From Diplocarpon mali (lineage: Eukaryota > Ascomycota > Leotiomycetes > Helotiales > Drepanopezizaceae): 64,000 nucleotides of DNA. The notes below the pieces were generated by a model that did no database searches, was not told the origin of the DNA, and saw only the letters and a list, made by a program, of their open reading frames with translations. Positions 18,349-30,342 of the stretch are shown in pieces; the stretch's first letter is position 1; the number at the start of each line of letters is the position of its first letter. Both the position numbers and the translations under genes were made by a program. The stretch lies in contig JAENRP010000098.1 of the NCBI GenBank assembly GCA_024741835.1, forward strand, positions 62,001 to 126,000. The letters run 5' to 3'.

Positions 18349-20116
18349 TTACCGACTCGGAACCCGCCCTTGCTGCTGCTGCCCCAGGCCCAGGTGATGC
18401 TGGGCGTTTTGCTGGGCCTGGTGGTGCATCATCTTCTGCCTCAACATCTCATTCTGCATTCTCTGTTGCGACAGGGGATCTGTGGCGTGTCCGGGTTGTT
18501 GTGCGTGCGCCGCCCCGTGTGGCTGAGCCTGAGCTCTGAGCGCTGGGTTTCCGGCCTGGATGGGAGCCTCTTTCTTCACCTCCACCCCCGGGAACAGCGC
18601 CTGCAGCTGCTTGTACTGCTCTCGGAGGAGCGCGCCCCGACTCTCGTCTGCGCTTGCCTGCTCTCCCATCTCCTCGTTCCCTGCGGCCGAATCTGCCGCG
18701 GCCGCGCCGGCGCCGGCGACGGGCTTGGGATTCAGTCCGGGCGCGACCAGGATGGCCGGATGGGGGGGGATCTGGGAGGAAGGCTTGTGAGATCGATCCG
18801 CGATTGCAGCGAGGTAAGCCAGGTTGGATTGAAGCCGGCGCATACACCTACTCGGGTTAGCCCTGGATCCGCGCAGGGAGGCGGCCGGAGAACATACTCG
18901 ACGTATTCTCTCGTGGTCGGTCGCCCCTTCTCCCCGCCAGCCTTCTCATCTGCCCTCTCTTGCTCGGATTTCTCGGCTCCGTCCGGGGAAGAGACGGTGG
19001 GAGGGTCGTCCTTCCTCGCCTCGGCATGCGCGAGCTGCTGATGTATGACCTCCATGAGCAGCTGCTGGTTGATGCTGAGCAGAAGCGTGACCCTCTCCTT
19101 CTCGCGTGATTCGGAGCCCGGGCTGAGCGGCGTAACATGACTCGAGCCTCCGACGATAGCTTGTGCTCCCGGCGGGAAGTTTGGTGTTTGCGGCGTCAGG
19201 ATTGTTCCTGCCTGAGCCTGCTGACTGCTGTGGACGGCCTGGGCGTGTCCCTGGTTGGCAGCTTGAGGCGTGGCGAATTGCGACGGCGGGCCGGCGTTGG
19301 GAGGGGTATTATGGAGGGGGGCCGTGAATGGGGACGCCCGCGGACCCGGCTGGGTGGGTGTCGAGGCGGATGGGGGAGGTTGCATCCGCTGGGCTTGGTT
19401 TGGCGGGTTCATGCTCATGGAGCCCATGGGGAAGGGCGGCGCGCCCGACGACGGCGGAAGGAAATTCGGCGGAAGGTTGGGTGCGGTCGACGCAGGTAAG
19501 CCGCCGCCGCCGTACGGGGAGCTAGAGTATGGAGTCTGGTAGGCAGGCACTGTATACACACGTCGTCAGTGATGTCTGCTCGACGCGAGGCACGCAGGCG
19601 GGGCTGGGGATAGGTGGAGGTGACTTGACGCCGGGTATCGTCTGCGCCATCACGTCTTTTCGGCATTCTGGTCGCGGCGAGGGACGGATGGAAAGGATGA
19701 AGGGCGCGAGAGGAGGAAGAAGGAAGCGATGTTGGAGGGCTCGTCCTGTGCGACTTGAACGTACTCTGTCCGCCCGCCACATGCGCCATGCCGTGATTCG
19801 GCGCCATGCCCATCGATGGCGGATTGCCAGGCAAGCTCGGGCCCGGCTGGCCCGAGAAGGAGGAGGGAGGCATTCCAGGGCCTGGGCCTGGGCCGGGAGC
19901 AGCAGCGTATTGCTGGGAGGAGTTGTACATCGAGTGCTGGTGGTGCTGGTGCTGGTGCTGGTGCTGGTGGGGGTGATGGGGTTGGGAAGGCGGAGCAGGA
20001 GGGGGGAGAGGGCCGCCATTAGGGTTGAAGGGCTGAGGAGTGGCGGCGGCGGCGGCGGTGCTGCTGCTGCTGCTGCTGCTGCTGCCCGGGCCGTATCCAT
20101 ACGCAGATGCATACAT
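18349..20116 (-). CDS. SS18/SSXT-domain protein (putative chromatin-remodelling cofactor)
   Basis: Three exons: 20116-19765, 19549-18898 and 18847-18349 (introns 215 and 50 nt, GTACGT...ATACAG and GTATGT...GAGTAG); 500 residues. The N-terminal half is low complexity: a Ser run, a His-Gln repeat encoded by a GGTGCT-type array, and Pro/Gly/Met-rich sequence. Near residue 255 LLLSINQQLLMEVIHQQLAHAE begins the conserved part, and across the second intron MRRLQSNLAYLAAIADRS closes it. This resembles the N-terminal SNH domain of human SS18 (QKMLDDNNHLIQ... then YQQMLHTNLVYLATIAD), a BAF/SWI-SNF subunit. Here the two conserved helices are separated by a charged Lys/Glu-rich insert with the intron. 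The C-terminus is Gln/Met-rich. Likely a nuclear SWI/SNF-associated protein, by homology only. Confidence 0.65.
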
Positions 20117-20797
20117 GGTCGGGTAGAGGCGGAGCGGTGGGATGCGGTGGGATGCGGAGCGGTGGGATGCGATGGGCGATGGGCGATGGGCGATGGGCGA
20201 TGGGCGATGGGCGACGGGCGATGGGCGACGGTACGCAGTAGGGTGAGATGCGATGAGACGATCGCGGGAGTGGGGGGGAAGGGGGTTCAGGGAGGGGTGA
20301 GAAGCTTGGGAGAGGGAGGGGATGGTCGAGGGATGGAGAGATCGGCTGGGCCGGGCCTGGGCCTGGTGTGGAGGTGCGGGCTGGCGGTGCGGACACCACA
20401 CCGTCGACGAGCGACAGCCAGATCGGAGTCTGGTGTTGCGAGAGCTCGAGACACCCAGAGACGAGAGAAGAGGAGAGGAGGAGAGGGGAGAGGAGGGGAG
20501 AGCAGAGAAGAGAGTACCGCACAGTGCCGTCCCCGTGCTTCAGTCATGTGCTTCAGTCATGTGCTTCTTCACGTGCCTTCGTCATGTGCCTTAATCAGTG
20601 TCTGCAACAACACCACGGCTGCCTTCCAGCCCCACCGTCTCCCCAATCCGCACATACACATAACCCTCGACACGTGGACATCACGCTCGCACCCTTTTCC
20701 ATGTTCGCTCGTCGCCATCCTACCACCGCGCCCCGGTCGTCGCTCCATCCCCCCCCCCGACCGGCTTCGGGGCCTCGCCGTCGCTCCAAGACCGCCC
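20117..20797. other. intergenic region upstream of SS18-like gene and downstream of GH16 gene
   Basis: 681 bp. It carries the SS18-like promoter, purine-rich AGAGGAG tracts near 20465-20515, and a near-perfect duplicated CTTCAGTCATGTG unit at 20539-20564. Long frames here are antisense shadows. Confidence 0.4.
20150..20232 (+). repeat. GATGGGC/GGGATGC short tandem repeats
   Basis: About ten tandem GATGGGC-type heptamers follow three GGGATGCGGT units, just upstream of the SS18-like start codon (in its 5' leader or promoter on the minus strand). Confidence 0.7.
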
Positions 20798-22047
20798 TCA
20801 CAGATGTCCAAGTCCCGTGACCCCCGCCAGGAGCACGGGCAGCCATCGCAGAGCCCCCCTCCCCCTCCCCCTCCCCTTCCCCCCCGCCATCCCCCGATGC
20901 GTGTACAGGAGAGCCGGCTGTCCCGTGACCTCCACCTGCTCGTCCACCCCGCACACAACCCGGCACCCCGCCCTCCCTCGCCTCTTCGCCAGCTCCCCCC
21001 ACTCCCTCCTCTCGTCCCTCCGCTCACGAACAACCCTCCCCCCGTTCGCGCCGCTCGTGTTGTACGCAATCTCAATCCACTGGATCTGCAGCAAGGCCTC
21101 GTCAAACACGCTCATGTTGCCCGTCCACACGCCGCCGTCGCTCCACATGTTGACGATCAGGCCCGCCGGATCCCGCGGCGTCTGGAAGCTGATGTTCGCC
21201 ACGCTCGCCCCGTTGACGTACCAGCTCGTCATCTTCGGCATCCAGTCCACCCGGTACACGTTCCAGAGCGTCCAGTCCCGCGCCCCTGGGTTCGTGCCGT
21301 TGACCGTCGCCGGCGCCACCGCGTTGCCCGCCGGGTCGACCGACGGCTGGTTCGTGTACTGGATGCGGTCCCGCGGGTCGCGCGTCAGGATCTCGATGTC
21401 GGCTTCCTGCACCGGGCTCGCCCCATTGCCGGCGAGGTAGGTGAACATCCCCGCGCACGCGCCCGGGGACCCGACGACCCGCGCCATGAAGCGCGCGGAC
21501 AGGTGATGGAAGTCTTGCTCCTGCGAGTCGATCTCGGAGACCGACTGGAAGCTTTCGTGCCGGGCCGTGCGCAGGGTGAGGTAGGACTCGTAGTCGGCGG
21601 ACTCGTCTCGGCTCTGCTCTGTGCGATCATCAGCACCGCGTCGCGGACGGGGACAAGAAGGGGAGCCAGACCGATGTATACATTGTTCGGCGTGTTGACC
21701 ATCAGCACCGAGGCCCCCGATGCCGCCAGACTCTCGCTGTTGTTCCAGTTCTGAATCGCCCACTCGTCCGTCCACGCCTGCTCCTGGAAGAAAGACGACG
21801 TCGTCCACGCATTCGTGGCAAGGGTCGCATTCGTAGCCAGAGCCGGCGGACTCGAAGCCCCAGCTATCTTCCTGTAGTCGTGGAATTGGTGGTTCAAGAA
21901 GTAGCCCTTCGAAGAGCCGTTTGTTCGGAAACAAGTGCACTCGTCGCCCCCATCCGTCTCGGCCCAAGTGAGACGGGGAAGAGAGAAGAGCAGAAGGCTG
22001 GCTAACATCGGGGCTGGCAGGGCCAGTGCGGATGTGCCACGTGCCAT
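20798..22047 (-). CDS. secreted/GPI-type glycoside hydrolase family 16 protein
   Basis: Two exons, 22047-21672 and 21618-20798, intron 53 nt (GTCTGG...CGCACAG; the donor is unusual, and a shifted pair GTATAC...GAGCAG is possible); 398 residues. The N-terminal signal peptide has a Leu-rich core (ALALPAPMLASLLLFSLPRLTWA). Family 16 features: FHDYRKI and WAIQNWNN near the start, FQSVSEIDSQEQDFHHLSARFMARV, and the catalytic-site motif EADIEIL (E-x-D-x-E, nucleophile and acid/base Glu), followed by WTLWNVYRVDW and WYVNGASV beta-strands. An Arg/Gly-rich linker and a hydrophobic C-terminus (LPVLLAGVTGL) suggest a GPI-anchoring signal. Probably acts on cell-wall beta-glucan or as a transglycosidase. 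Confidence 0.75.
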
Positions 22048-22259
22048 GGTGAGTATATCAAGAATTGAGAGGTTTGCAAGGTAGATGGCGGACACCCTTT
22101 TCTTTGACCGAGGAAACGGGGATGGGGTTAGAGCGACGAGAACAAGTGAAGAGATTGGTGTCAACTTGAAGCTCTCGAGGGCCTCCACGCGAGCCTCTCG
22201 AATTTTAAGCTGCCACGCACCCAAGGTAGAACATCGACGCCAGTCAGGGTGAGGGAACC

Positions 22260-22284
22260 NNNNNNNNNNNAAAAAAAAAAAAAA
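22260..22284. other. assembly gap with adjacent poly-A
   Basis: Eleven Ns (22260-22270) followed by 14 A (22271-22284), probably an unresolved homopolymer. Confidence 0.9.
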
Positions 22285-22693
22285 GGCTCCTCGATAAAGG
22301 ATACGCAAGACACGATACGCAAGAGCGAAAAAGGAGAGCCGAGGAGCGAAGATGAGAGGAACGATGAGTTGGCCCTCGGACGGTTTCAATCAGATATCTC
22401 TCACGCGTGGGCAGTAGCTTGTATCACCCGCTCGGGCTACGGCTGGTCTGGGATCGTGATTCTGGATAGAGGCATCGCGTGTCTGCCGTTGAAACATGCG
22501 CCAACGCAGAGCGAGCTGTTTGCTGTGCTGTGCAGGGCCGTCGTGATCCGCCAAGACGACGCTGACCCCGGATCTGCGGTGCAGAAGCTCAACTCTTATC
22601 TTCTACGCTTGTCTAAATAGATCTGGACTGGAGCCAGGCTTGCAGCGCTCACGGTGATGCGGATGCCGATGCGGATGCCAGTGCGGCGAGAGA

Positions 22694-22787
22694 CAGGGTG
22701 TTGTCGGGTTTCCCTTCTTCGATCGAAGCTCGCTCGCATCCAGGGTGTTGTCGGGTTTCCCTTCTTCCATCGAACCTCGCTCGCATT
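22694..22787 (+). repeat. 47-bp tandem duplication
   Basis: Two adjacent copies (22694-22740 and 22741-22787) sharing CAGGGTGTTGTCGGGTTTCC and what follows, differing at a few bases. Confidence 0.8.
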
Positions 22788-23214
22788 CGACTTGCCGGCC
22801 GCAGACAACCTGCTGCTTGGATCCTGCGTGGGGAGCCGGGCCTGAAACGGCCGACGAGACCCTGACACGGGAGCGGCGCGGAGCCTGTGGCGGCGGCACT
22901 GCACGTGTACCTCTGGACACGGCATCTCAGTATTCAAACCCATAGCTTCTCTCAGCAGCTCCTGGCCCCTAGACACCGAAGCAGACGCGCGGACCGTACG
23001 GTACGGTCCAACTCGGAATATGGCTGAGGAAGTGTCCCCCGAGATAGACGAGTATCCCGGACCGCGCAGACCTGCATCGTCCGCAGCTCCTGGCCAGAGG
23101 GGGAACGTGGTGAGGAACAGAGGAACCCAGCCAGGCCTGTGGTGGACACGTTCATGCAGTGATCATCGGAGAGTATCTGTCCCTTGGTATTCTATCTGCG
23201 CCGAGATCATACTG

Positions 23215-24798
23215 CTACCTCTTCGCCACCTCCTCCTTCATCTCCTTCTTGATCCTCGTGATCGTCCCCGACCCCCCATACACCAGCGCCGTGTAAACCT
23301 GAGCTACGCTCGCCCCCGCATCCAATATCTCAAGCGCCTGCTTTCCGTTCGTGATGCCACCGGTTGCGAAAATGACTTTTTGCTCACGTTGTCCCCCGTC
23401 CAGCGTGTCGTTCACACGTCCCACCACGTCCGAGGCGGCTCCCGAGGCGGCTTCTCTCGTCGATTCGGTCTTTTCGGCATTTTGGGAGCCCGGCTCCTCA
23501 CCGGTGGCGGGAGTGGCGGGAGACTCGACGCGTTCGAGCGGTGGGGGCGGGCCCTGATCGAGGAGCTGTCTGTATCTCCTGACCAGGCCTAAGGTCCTCT
23601 CGAACATATGTGGGCCGGAAAGGCCTCCCTTTTCGCCCAGGGTCTCCTTCTCCAGAGGCGTCAGGGGAAGATCCGTAGGCGCTACATGGTCTCTGCGGTT
23701 CGTTGTGTTTCCAACGATCACTCCGTCTACCCCACTCTTCCAGACGGCTTCCACAATGCCTTCAAGCTGCTCATCTTGGTCTTCGTCCGGAGAGACCTTG
23801 ACCATGACTCTGGGTGCAGTCGTCCTCCGGGCGGACTTGGCAGCACCTACCACTCCCTCCAGAATCCTAGTCAACGGTTCTACTCTTTGCAGTGTTCGTA
23901 GCCCAGGAGTGTTCGGACTACTGACATTCACCACCAAGATATCGGCATAGGGTGCCAGCCTCTCGACGCAGTAGACGTAGTCTCTCTTGACAGCCTCGAT
24001 ATCGTCGTCCTTGGTATCCTTGTTCTTGGCGACTTGCACCAGGAGCAATTTCCCCTCAGTCAAACTTCCCGGAGGGACTCCCGCACCTCCACATAACACA
24101 AAATCTTCGGCATCATCTCCAATCCCATACCCCCGCCGAAACGCAAATTCACGAACTCGTGCCCGCAACGTCTTTGCCATGGCATCTGCACCATTCGAGT
24201 TCAACCCGTACCGGTTGATTATCGCATTCCGGCCCGGAAGTCTGAAAACTCTTGGTTTCGGGTTCCCGTCTTGGGGGAGCGGCGTGGTCCCGCCAACCTC
24301 GACAATTGCTGGGCCCAGAGCAAACAGCGCATCCGGAATCTCACCTAGCTTGTCAATACCCGCGGATGTGCCAATTGGATTCAATAACCTGTGTCCATAC
24401 ACTGTCGTACCCAAAGTTTCCTCTTCCTTATGCGTAGTTCGTTCCCGCGGGTGTATGTTGAGCGAATACGCCGCTTTCAAAGCTTTCGTTCCAGCACGAT
24501 GCGCGTCCTCTGCGTCGGGATAGACCCATCGTAGAGTCGGGACCACGAGCCATTGGTGCAGGCTAGCTCTCGTATCGGTGATGTAGAGGTAGCTGAAGAT
24601 TGCGAAGAGCGAAAGTGATGTGCCGTATAGCAAGTTCTTCAGTCGAGTGACGAGGGAGCTGGCTTCTGTTGCAGCTGTCGACGCTGATCGAGCAAACTGC
24701 ACGGACCGCGGAATCAGAATTGGTCGAGATTGCGAACCAAAAATATGGCGAGCTGGAGCCCGAGACAGACGCAGAAGCCGCAGCGTAGAGGGCGCCAT
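23215..24798 (-). CDS. dihydroorotate dehydrogenase, mitochondrial class 2
   Basis: Single exon, 527 residues from ATG 24798. An Arg/Ser-rich mitochondrial presequence (about 1-45) is followed by one membrane segment (LLYGTSLSLFAIFSYLYI). The catalytic barrel has NPIGTSAGIDKLGEIPDAL, EVGGTTPLPQDGNPKPRVFRL, NRYGLNSNG, VVNVSSPNTPGLR with the catalytic Ser of the class 2 enzymes, VMVKVSPDED, GVIVGNTT and the FMN phosphate site IFATGGI. An insert rich in Glu, Pro and Ser (about 430-490) separates two parts near the C-terminus, as in other filamentous fungi. It oxidises dihydroorotate to orotate in the inner mitochondrial membrane, passing electrons to ubiquinone (fourth step of UMP synthesis). 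Divergent from the QPRTase gene. Confidence 0.93.
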   Translation of the reverse strand: MAPSTLRLLRLSRAPARHIFGSQSRPILIPRSVQFARSASTAATEASSLVTRLKNLLYGTSLSLFAIFSYLYITDTRASLHQWLVVPTLRWVYPDAEDAHRAGTKALKAAYSLNIHPRERTTHKEEETLGTTVYGHRLLNPIGTSAGIDKLGEIPDALFALGPAIVEVGGTTPLPQDGNPKPRVFRLPGRNAIINRYGLNSNGADAMAKTLRARVREFAFRRGYGIGDDAEDFVLCGGAGVPPGSLTEGKLLLVQVAKNKDTKDDDIEAVKRDYVYCVERLAPYADILVVNVSSPNTPGLRTLQRVEPLTRILEGVVGAAKSARRTTAPRVMVKVSPDEDQDEQLEGIVEAVWKSGVDGVIVGNTTNRRDHVAPTDLPLTPLEKETLGEKGGLSGPHMFERTLGLVRRYRQLLDQGPPPPLERVESPATPATGEEPGSQNAEKTESTREAASGAASDVVGRVNDTLDGGQREQKVIFATGGITNGKQALEILDAGASVAQVYTALVYGGSGTITRIKKEMKEEVAKR

Positions 24799-24995
24799 CG
24801 TGACGAGCACGACTGGGGGATTATCGTTGTTCAATGGCTCGTTGAGCCGTAAGACCGGCAGGTCGTGCCAAATATGTTTAGCAGGCCGCTGCGGGTATAG
24901 CTCGGGTGCTTGGCGATGTACTCCAACTCCAGCCTCGGTTTACCCCACTACCAAGTAACTACCTAGGTATCTCACGATCCCGCATTTCCGCCAAG
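24799..24995. promoter_or_regulatory. divergent promoter between DHODH and quinolinate phosphoribosyltransferase
   Basis: 197 bp separate the two start codons. Both promoters must lie here or overlap the coding starts. Confidence 0.5.
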
Positions 24996-25937
24996 ATGGT
25001 ACTCCAGCATGGAAATCCCGCCGATCTCCTCCCGGTGCATTGGAAATCACAAATCACGGCTTGGTTTGCAGAAGATACTCCATCCTTCGACTACGGCGGA
25101 TTCGTGGTCGGCGACCGCGAGCGAACCGCCACTCTCTTTGGGAAATCGAAAGGGGTTCTCGCAGGTGTCCCGTTCTTCGATGAGATATTCGCGCAAGCGG
25201 GATGTACCGTCGAATGGCACTTGAAGGAGGGAATCCTGGTAGAGCCGGGCGCTGCGGGCAAGATTGCGGTCGCTACAGTTACGGGTCCTGTTCGCAAATT
25301 ACTGTCGGGGGAACGAGTCGCGCTGAACACGCTGAGTAGGTGTTCTGGGATTGCGACGAAATCCAGAGCCGTGGATGAGTTGGTGAGGAAGGCGGGCTAC
25401 ACGGGCATCCTGGCGGGCACGAGGAAGACGACGCCGGGATTCAGGCTGGTGGAGAAATATGGAATGTTGGTTGGAGGGGTCGATGGACATCGCCATGACC
25501 TATCAAGCATGATAATGTTGAAGGATAACCACATCTGGGCCAAGGGCAGCATCACCGAGGCTGTGAAGGCGGCCAAGTCTGTGGGTGGATTTGCGTTGAA
25601 GGTCGAGGTCGAGGTCGACAGTGAGAAGGATGCTGATGAAGCGATTGCTGCTGGTGCCGATATCATTATGCTGGACAACTTCGACGGGCCTGCTTTGAAG
25701 GCAGCGGCGCACAGTATAAAGCAGAGGTGGGCAGGAAAGCGGGCATTCCTACTCGAGTGCAGCGGGGGACTGACAGCCGAAAATGTCGGGACATACGTTA
25801 ACAATGGTAAGCGAGCAGCGGGAGAAGTCCGACCTACTCAGCTAACCTTCATAGATATCGACATAATCTCTACAAGTTCTATACACCAAGGTGTACCACA
25901 CGTCGACTTCTCACTGAAGATAGATCATGCACCGTAG
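24996..25937 (+). CDS. BNA6: nicotinate-nucleotide pyrophosphorylase (quinolinate phosphoribosyltransferase)
   Basis: Two exons, 24996-25806 and 25855-25937, 297 residues. The 48-nt intron (GTAAGC...TTCATAG) is a multiple of three and has no stop, so the unspliced frame is also open; splicing restores the conserved strand [23 protein letters not shown]. Motifs: [54 protein letters not shown] (substrate and PRPP site with the RKT and HR residues), ADIIMLDNF and LECSGGL. Enzyme of the de novo kynurenine route: quinolinate + PRPP to nicotinate mononucleotide, CO2 and PPi, in the cytosol. ATG 24996 is used, as [13 protein letters not shown] matches the usual start. Confidence 0.93.
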   Translation: MVLQHGNPADLLPVHWKSQITAWFAEDTPSFDYGGFVVGDRERTATLFGKSKGVLAGVPFFDEIFAQAGCTVEWHLKEGILVEPGAAGKIAVATVTGPVRKLLSGERVALNTLSRCSGIATKSRAVDELVRKAGYTGILAGTRKTTPGFRLVEKYGMLVGGVDGHRHDLSSMIMLKDNHIWAKGSITEAVKAAKSVGGFALKVEVEVDSEKDADEAIAAGADIIMLDNFDGPALKAAAHSIKQRWAGKRAFLLECSGGLTAENVGTYVNNGKRAAGEVRPTQLTFIDIDIISTSSIHQGVPHVDFSLKIDHAP

Positions 25938-26205
25938 TCCGCCAAATCACGTTCAGCCAATCACGTCCATACAGACTGTCTACAGGTGTAAAATGTATCA
26001 ATAAAATCGCGACGCTTGGCAGATTCAGTGATATCCTCTCAAATCTAGATGATGTTGATATGAACAAGCACTGGAAAGAAAAGTTTCTGTCGACTTCTAT
26101 CCACACCCCGCAAATCTCGCGCCCGTCATGCATGGTATCATAGAAACCGCCAGCAAGCGGTTGCTCGCCTCCCCATCCCCTCTATACCCAAAACTAAGTT
26201 CCACC

Positions 26206-27508
<1,303 letters not shown>

Positions 27509-27977
27509 TTTTGATGGAAGATGGGGTTGATAGTGAAAGGGTTTTGTTGTTGTAGATCTGCAAGTAGAATAGCCTGAGGTGGAGTTGAGTTGGACTTTGA
27601 ATGGGGAAGATGTAGGTAAGAAGGAGAGAGTTTTATGAACCACAATGGAGGGGTAGACGAGCCGACGATAGTGAGGCATAGAAAGTGAATTTTTCTGGGA
27701 TGATGCACGGCATATCTTGGCCTGGTTGGGCAAATCAGAGCGCTCCCAGCAGCGGAAGGGTCCGTCTTCTGGGTCGTTTGGCCCCTGTATTCAATAGACA
27801 TACTATTCTTTTTCATATCGCCACCTTCTAGCCTCGCAATAACCCCGCTATCAAACGCTGGCGATTCTCCCCATCATTCCATTCACAGCTGGCAACGAAG
27901 CTGGTTCCAATATACTTAATTCGGCCTTGCATTCAGCACCGCACAGCCCGCAGTGTAGTCTCCGCAGGATTGTAGCG
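27509..27977. promoter_or_regulatory. divergent promoter between spermidine synthase and nicotinate phosphoribosyltransferase
   Basis: 469 bp between start codons on opposite strands; no individual site is claimed. Confidence 0.5.
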
Positions 27978-29431
27978 ATGGACTTCAACAGCGGGTCACC
28001 CTACCCGGAGGGCGTCATTTCATTCCTGGACACTGATCTCTACAAACTCACTATGCAATGTGCGGTCCTGAAGTATTTCCCAAAAGTCCAAGTCACCTAC
28101 GCATTCAAGAACAGAACGCCGGAAAAAAAGCTGTCAAGGGAGGCTTTCCGCTGGCTTCAGGCGCAAATCAACAGTACGTTTCTCGGCCCTCCAGTCAACC
28201 AAGTTTACTAATGCTGCCAACAGAACTTGGGAATATTGCACTACTCAACGATGAGCTGCGTTTTCTCCAATCGACTTGTCTATACCTCAACAAGCCATAC
28301 CTCGAATTCCTCAAGGAATTCCGACTGAACCCTCGCGAACAGGTCGTAGTCTCGTTCCTAGCAGATAACGATACCGGAAGTGATAGTGACATTGGAGAAG
28401 TCGACCTCGTGGTCAAAGGACTATGGGTCGACACTATCCTCTACGAGATTCCGCTCTTGGCCTTGACCAGTGAGGCATACTTCAAGTTCATGGATACGGA
28501 CTGGGAATATGAAGGACAAGAGGAGAAGGCCCATGAAAAGGGAATGCGCCTGCTGGAGGCTGGCTGTGCAGTTTCGGAGTTTGGTACCAGACGGAGGCGA
28601 GATTACCATACCCAGGCTTTGGTATTCCGCGGACTGGTCAAGGCAAAGAAGGAGGGCGAGGCTAAGGGCTTGACCGGTCAAATCACTGGAACAAGTAACG
28701 TACACCTGGCAATGAGATTCGGGATACCGCCCGTCGGTACCGTTGCCCACGAGTGGTTCATGGGCGTTGCAGCTATTACTGACAATTATGAGACGGCTAC
28801 CAAGACGGCACTGAGATACTGGATAGGCTGTTTCGGTGAAGGTGTCTTGGGTATTGCTCTCACAGATACCTTTGGCACGTCGGTTTTTCTGAGAGCTTTC
28901 AACGAGCCCATAGGTGAAATCCCGGATCAGGCTCTCTCAGAGCTTACGAACAAGACCAATGTACCAGTTACTACTTTTTCCAGCAAGTGCTCCACAAAAT
29001 CTTTCGCAGAGGTATTCACTGGCGTTCGGCAGGATTCTGGGGATCCAGCCACATTCGTCAAGGTGATGCGAGAATTTTACGATAAGGCCGGGATTGTGTC
29101 GAAGAAGACCATTGTGTTTTCCGACTCTTTGAACATTGATCTCTGTCTCGAGTACAAGAAGATCGCAGAAGAAGCTGGCTTCAACTGTTCGTTCGGCGTG
29201 GGCACATTCTTCACAAATGACTTCGTCCATTCCTCAACTGGAAAGAAGTCGACTCCGCTCAATATAGTGATCAAGTTGAGCTCGGCAGCTGGAAACGAGG
29301 CGATCAAGATCAGTGATAATATTGGCAAGAACACCGGTAATCAGGCTACGGTTGATAAAGTTAAGAAGGAGCTGGGCTACGTCGAGAAGGATTGGACTCA
29401 AGGTGACGAGGCGCATAGGTGGGAGAAGTGA
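27978..29431 (+). CDS. NPT1: nicotinate phosphoribosyltransferase
   Basis: Two exons, 27978-28173 and 28224-29431, intron 50 nt (GTACGT...CAACAG); 467 residues. The N-terminus has FLDTDLYKLTMQCAVLKYFP and VTYAFKNRTP, then the tight-loop EFGTRRRRDYHTQ, the GTSNVHLAMRFGIPPVGTVAHEWFM segment with the autophosphorylated-type His, and GVRQDSGDPATFV and FSDSLN for the phosphate and PRPP site. Preiss-Handler salvage: nicotinate + PRPP (+ ATP) to nicotinate mononucleotide. It shares its product with the QPRTase gene encoded about 2 kb upstream. Confidence 0.93.
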
Positions 29432-30342
29432 GGCCATTTGGATTTGGTTTTTCTTCGCTGCACCAAATAGATTGGTTGCAGGCATATGCATCAAAGGGCG
29501 TTGAGAAGAGCTTTCCGGACTTGGATTTATTCTAGCTCGCTGCTACCTGGCTCCATAGATCAGGCATAGATGTTATACCCAGGTATCGTTTCGGCAGGCA
29601 TTCCATGGACTTCTTGGAATTACGCTTACCTCTGTGGTCGATCAGGAAGGGCTATCTCAAAATGCTGTTATTTGTCGTCACTGCGTTCGTCTTGAGCAAA
29701 TTTATCCAGTTCTTTCAGTCTCCTCGGAGCTGCATTGAGATGTCCCCAGGGGGATCGTACCGACTGAAGTTCTGAGAACAGAAGAGGAGCTTGGTGCTGA
29801 CCGCTTTCTCTCAAAACCAACAGTATAGACCGAATTGCTTTTCCGTGGTCAACTAGTTTTTATATCAACAATGGGAATCTGCCGCCAATGGAAAAGAAGT
29901 CGTATCGAAAGAGCCCGTAAGGTTGCCGCAAAATCTAAAGATTCGCAATCCACATCCGCCGATATTTTGCTCGATGCATAGAAAAAAAAGAAGGAAAAAA
30001 AAACTAGATTCATTCTGTACTGTGGTGGTCGTACTAGATAAGGCTGGCCGGTTTGATTCGTCTCTATCTTTGTGGATTTTGGCCAATATAAAATGGTGGA
30101 GTGAGCATTCGGTATGGAGTTGTATATTCCTGACGGTATGAGACACACCGACAGGATAAAGTGTCTCTTAATTACAGGGCTGATCGTGTGTCAAAATGCA
30201 AGGCTACCGAATACAGCGTCGATTTCTTAGTTTTTGATTGGTCGAATATTCGATCTTGTGAAATGTCTATGTCCCCGGTACCTTGGAAAATACGACAACA
30301 CCAAATACCGGCATTTCATTTGTAAATGAATTAACCAAGGAA
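29432..30342. other. intergenic region between NPT1-like and Sam37-like genes
   Basis: About 910 bp; includes a poly-A stretch around 29990-30003. No coding signal beyond short AT-rich frames. Confidence 0.5.

Larger units (their letters stand above)
22048..23214. other. intergenic region with a sequence gap
   Basis: 1.17 kb between the GH16 start and the DHODH stop. Contains an N run at 22260-22270 followed by 14 A residues and a 47-bp tandem duplication at 22694-22787. No supported gene. Confidence 0.5.

Noticed and set aside
19529..21754. 741-codon plus-strand frame
   Set aside because: Antisense shadow of the SS18-like and GH16 genes in GC-rich DNA; Arg/Pro-rich with no family features.
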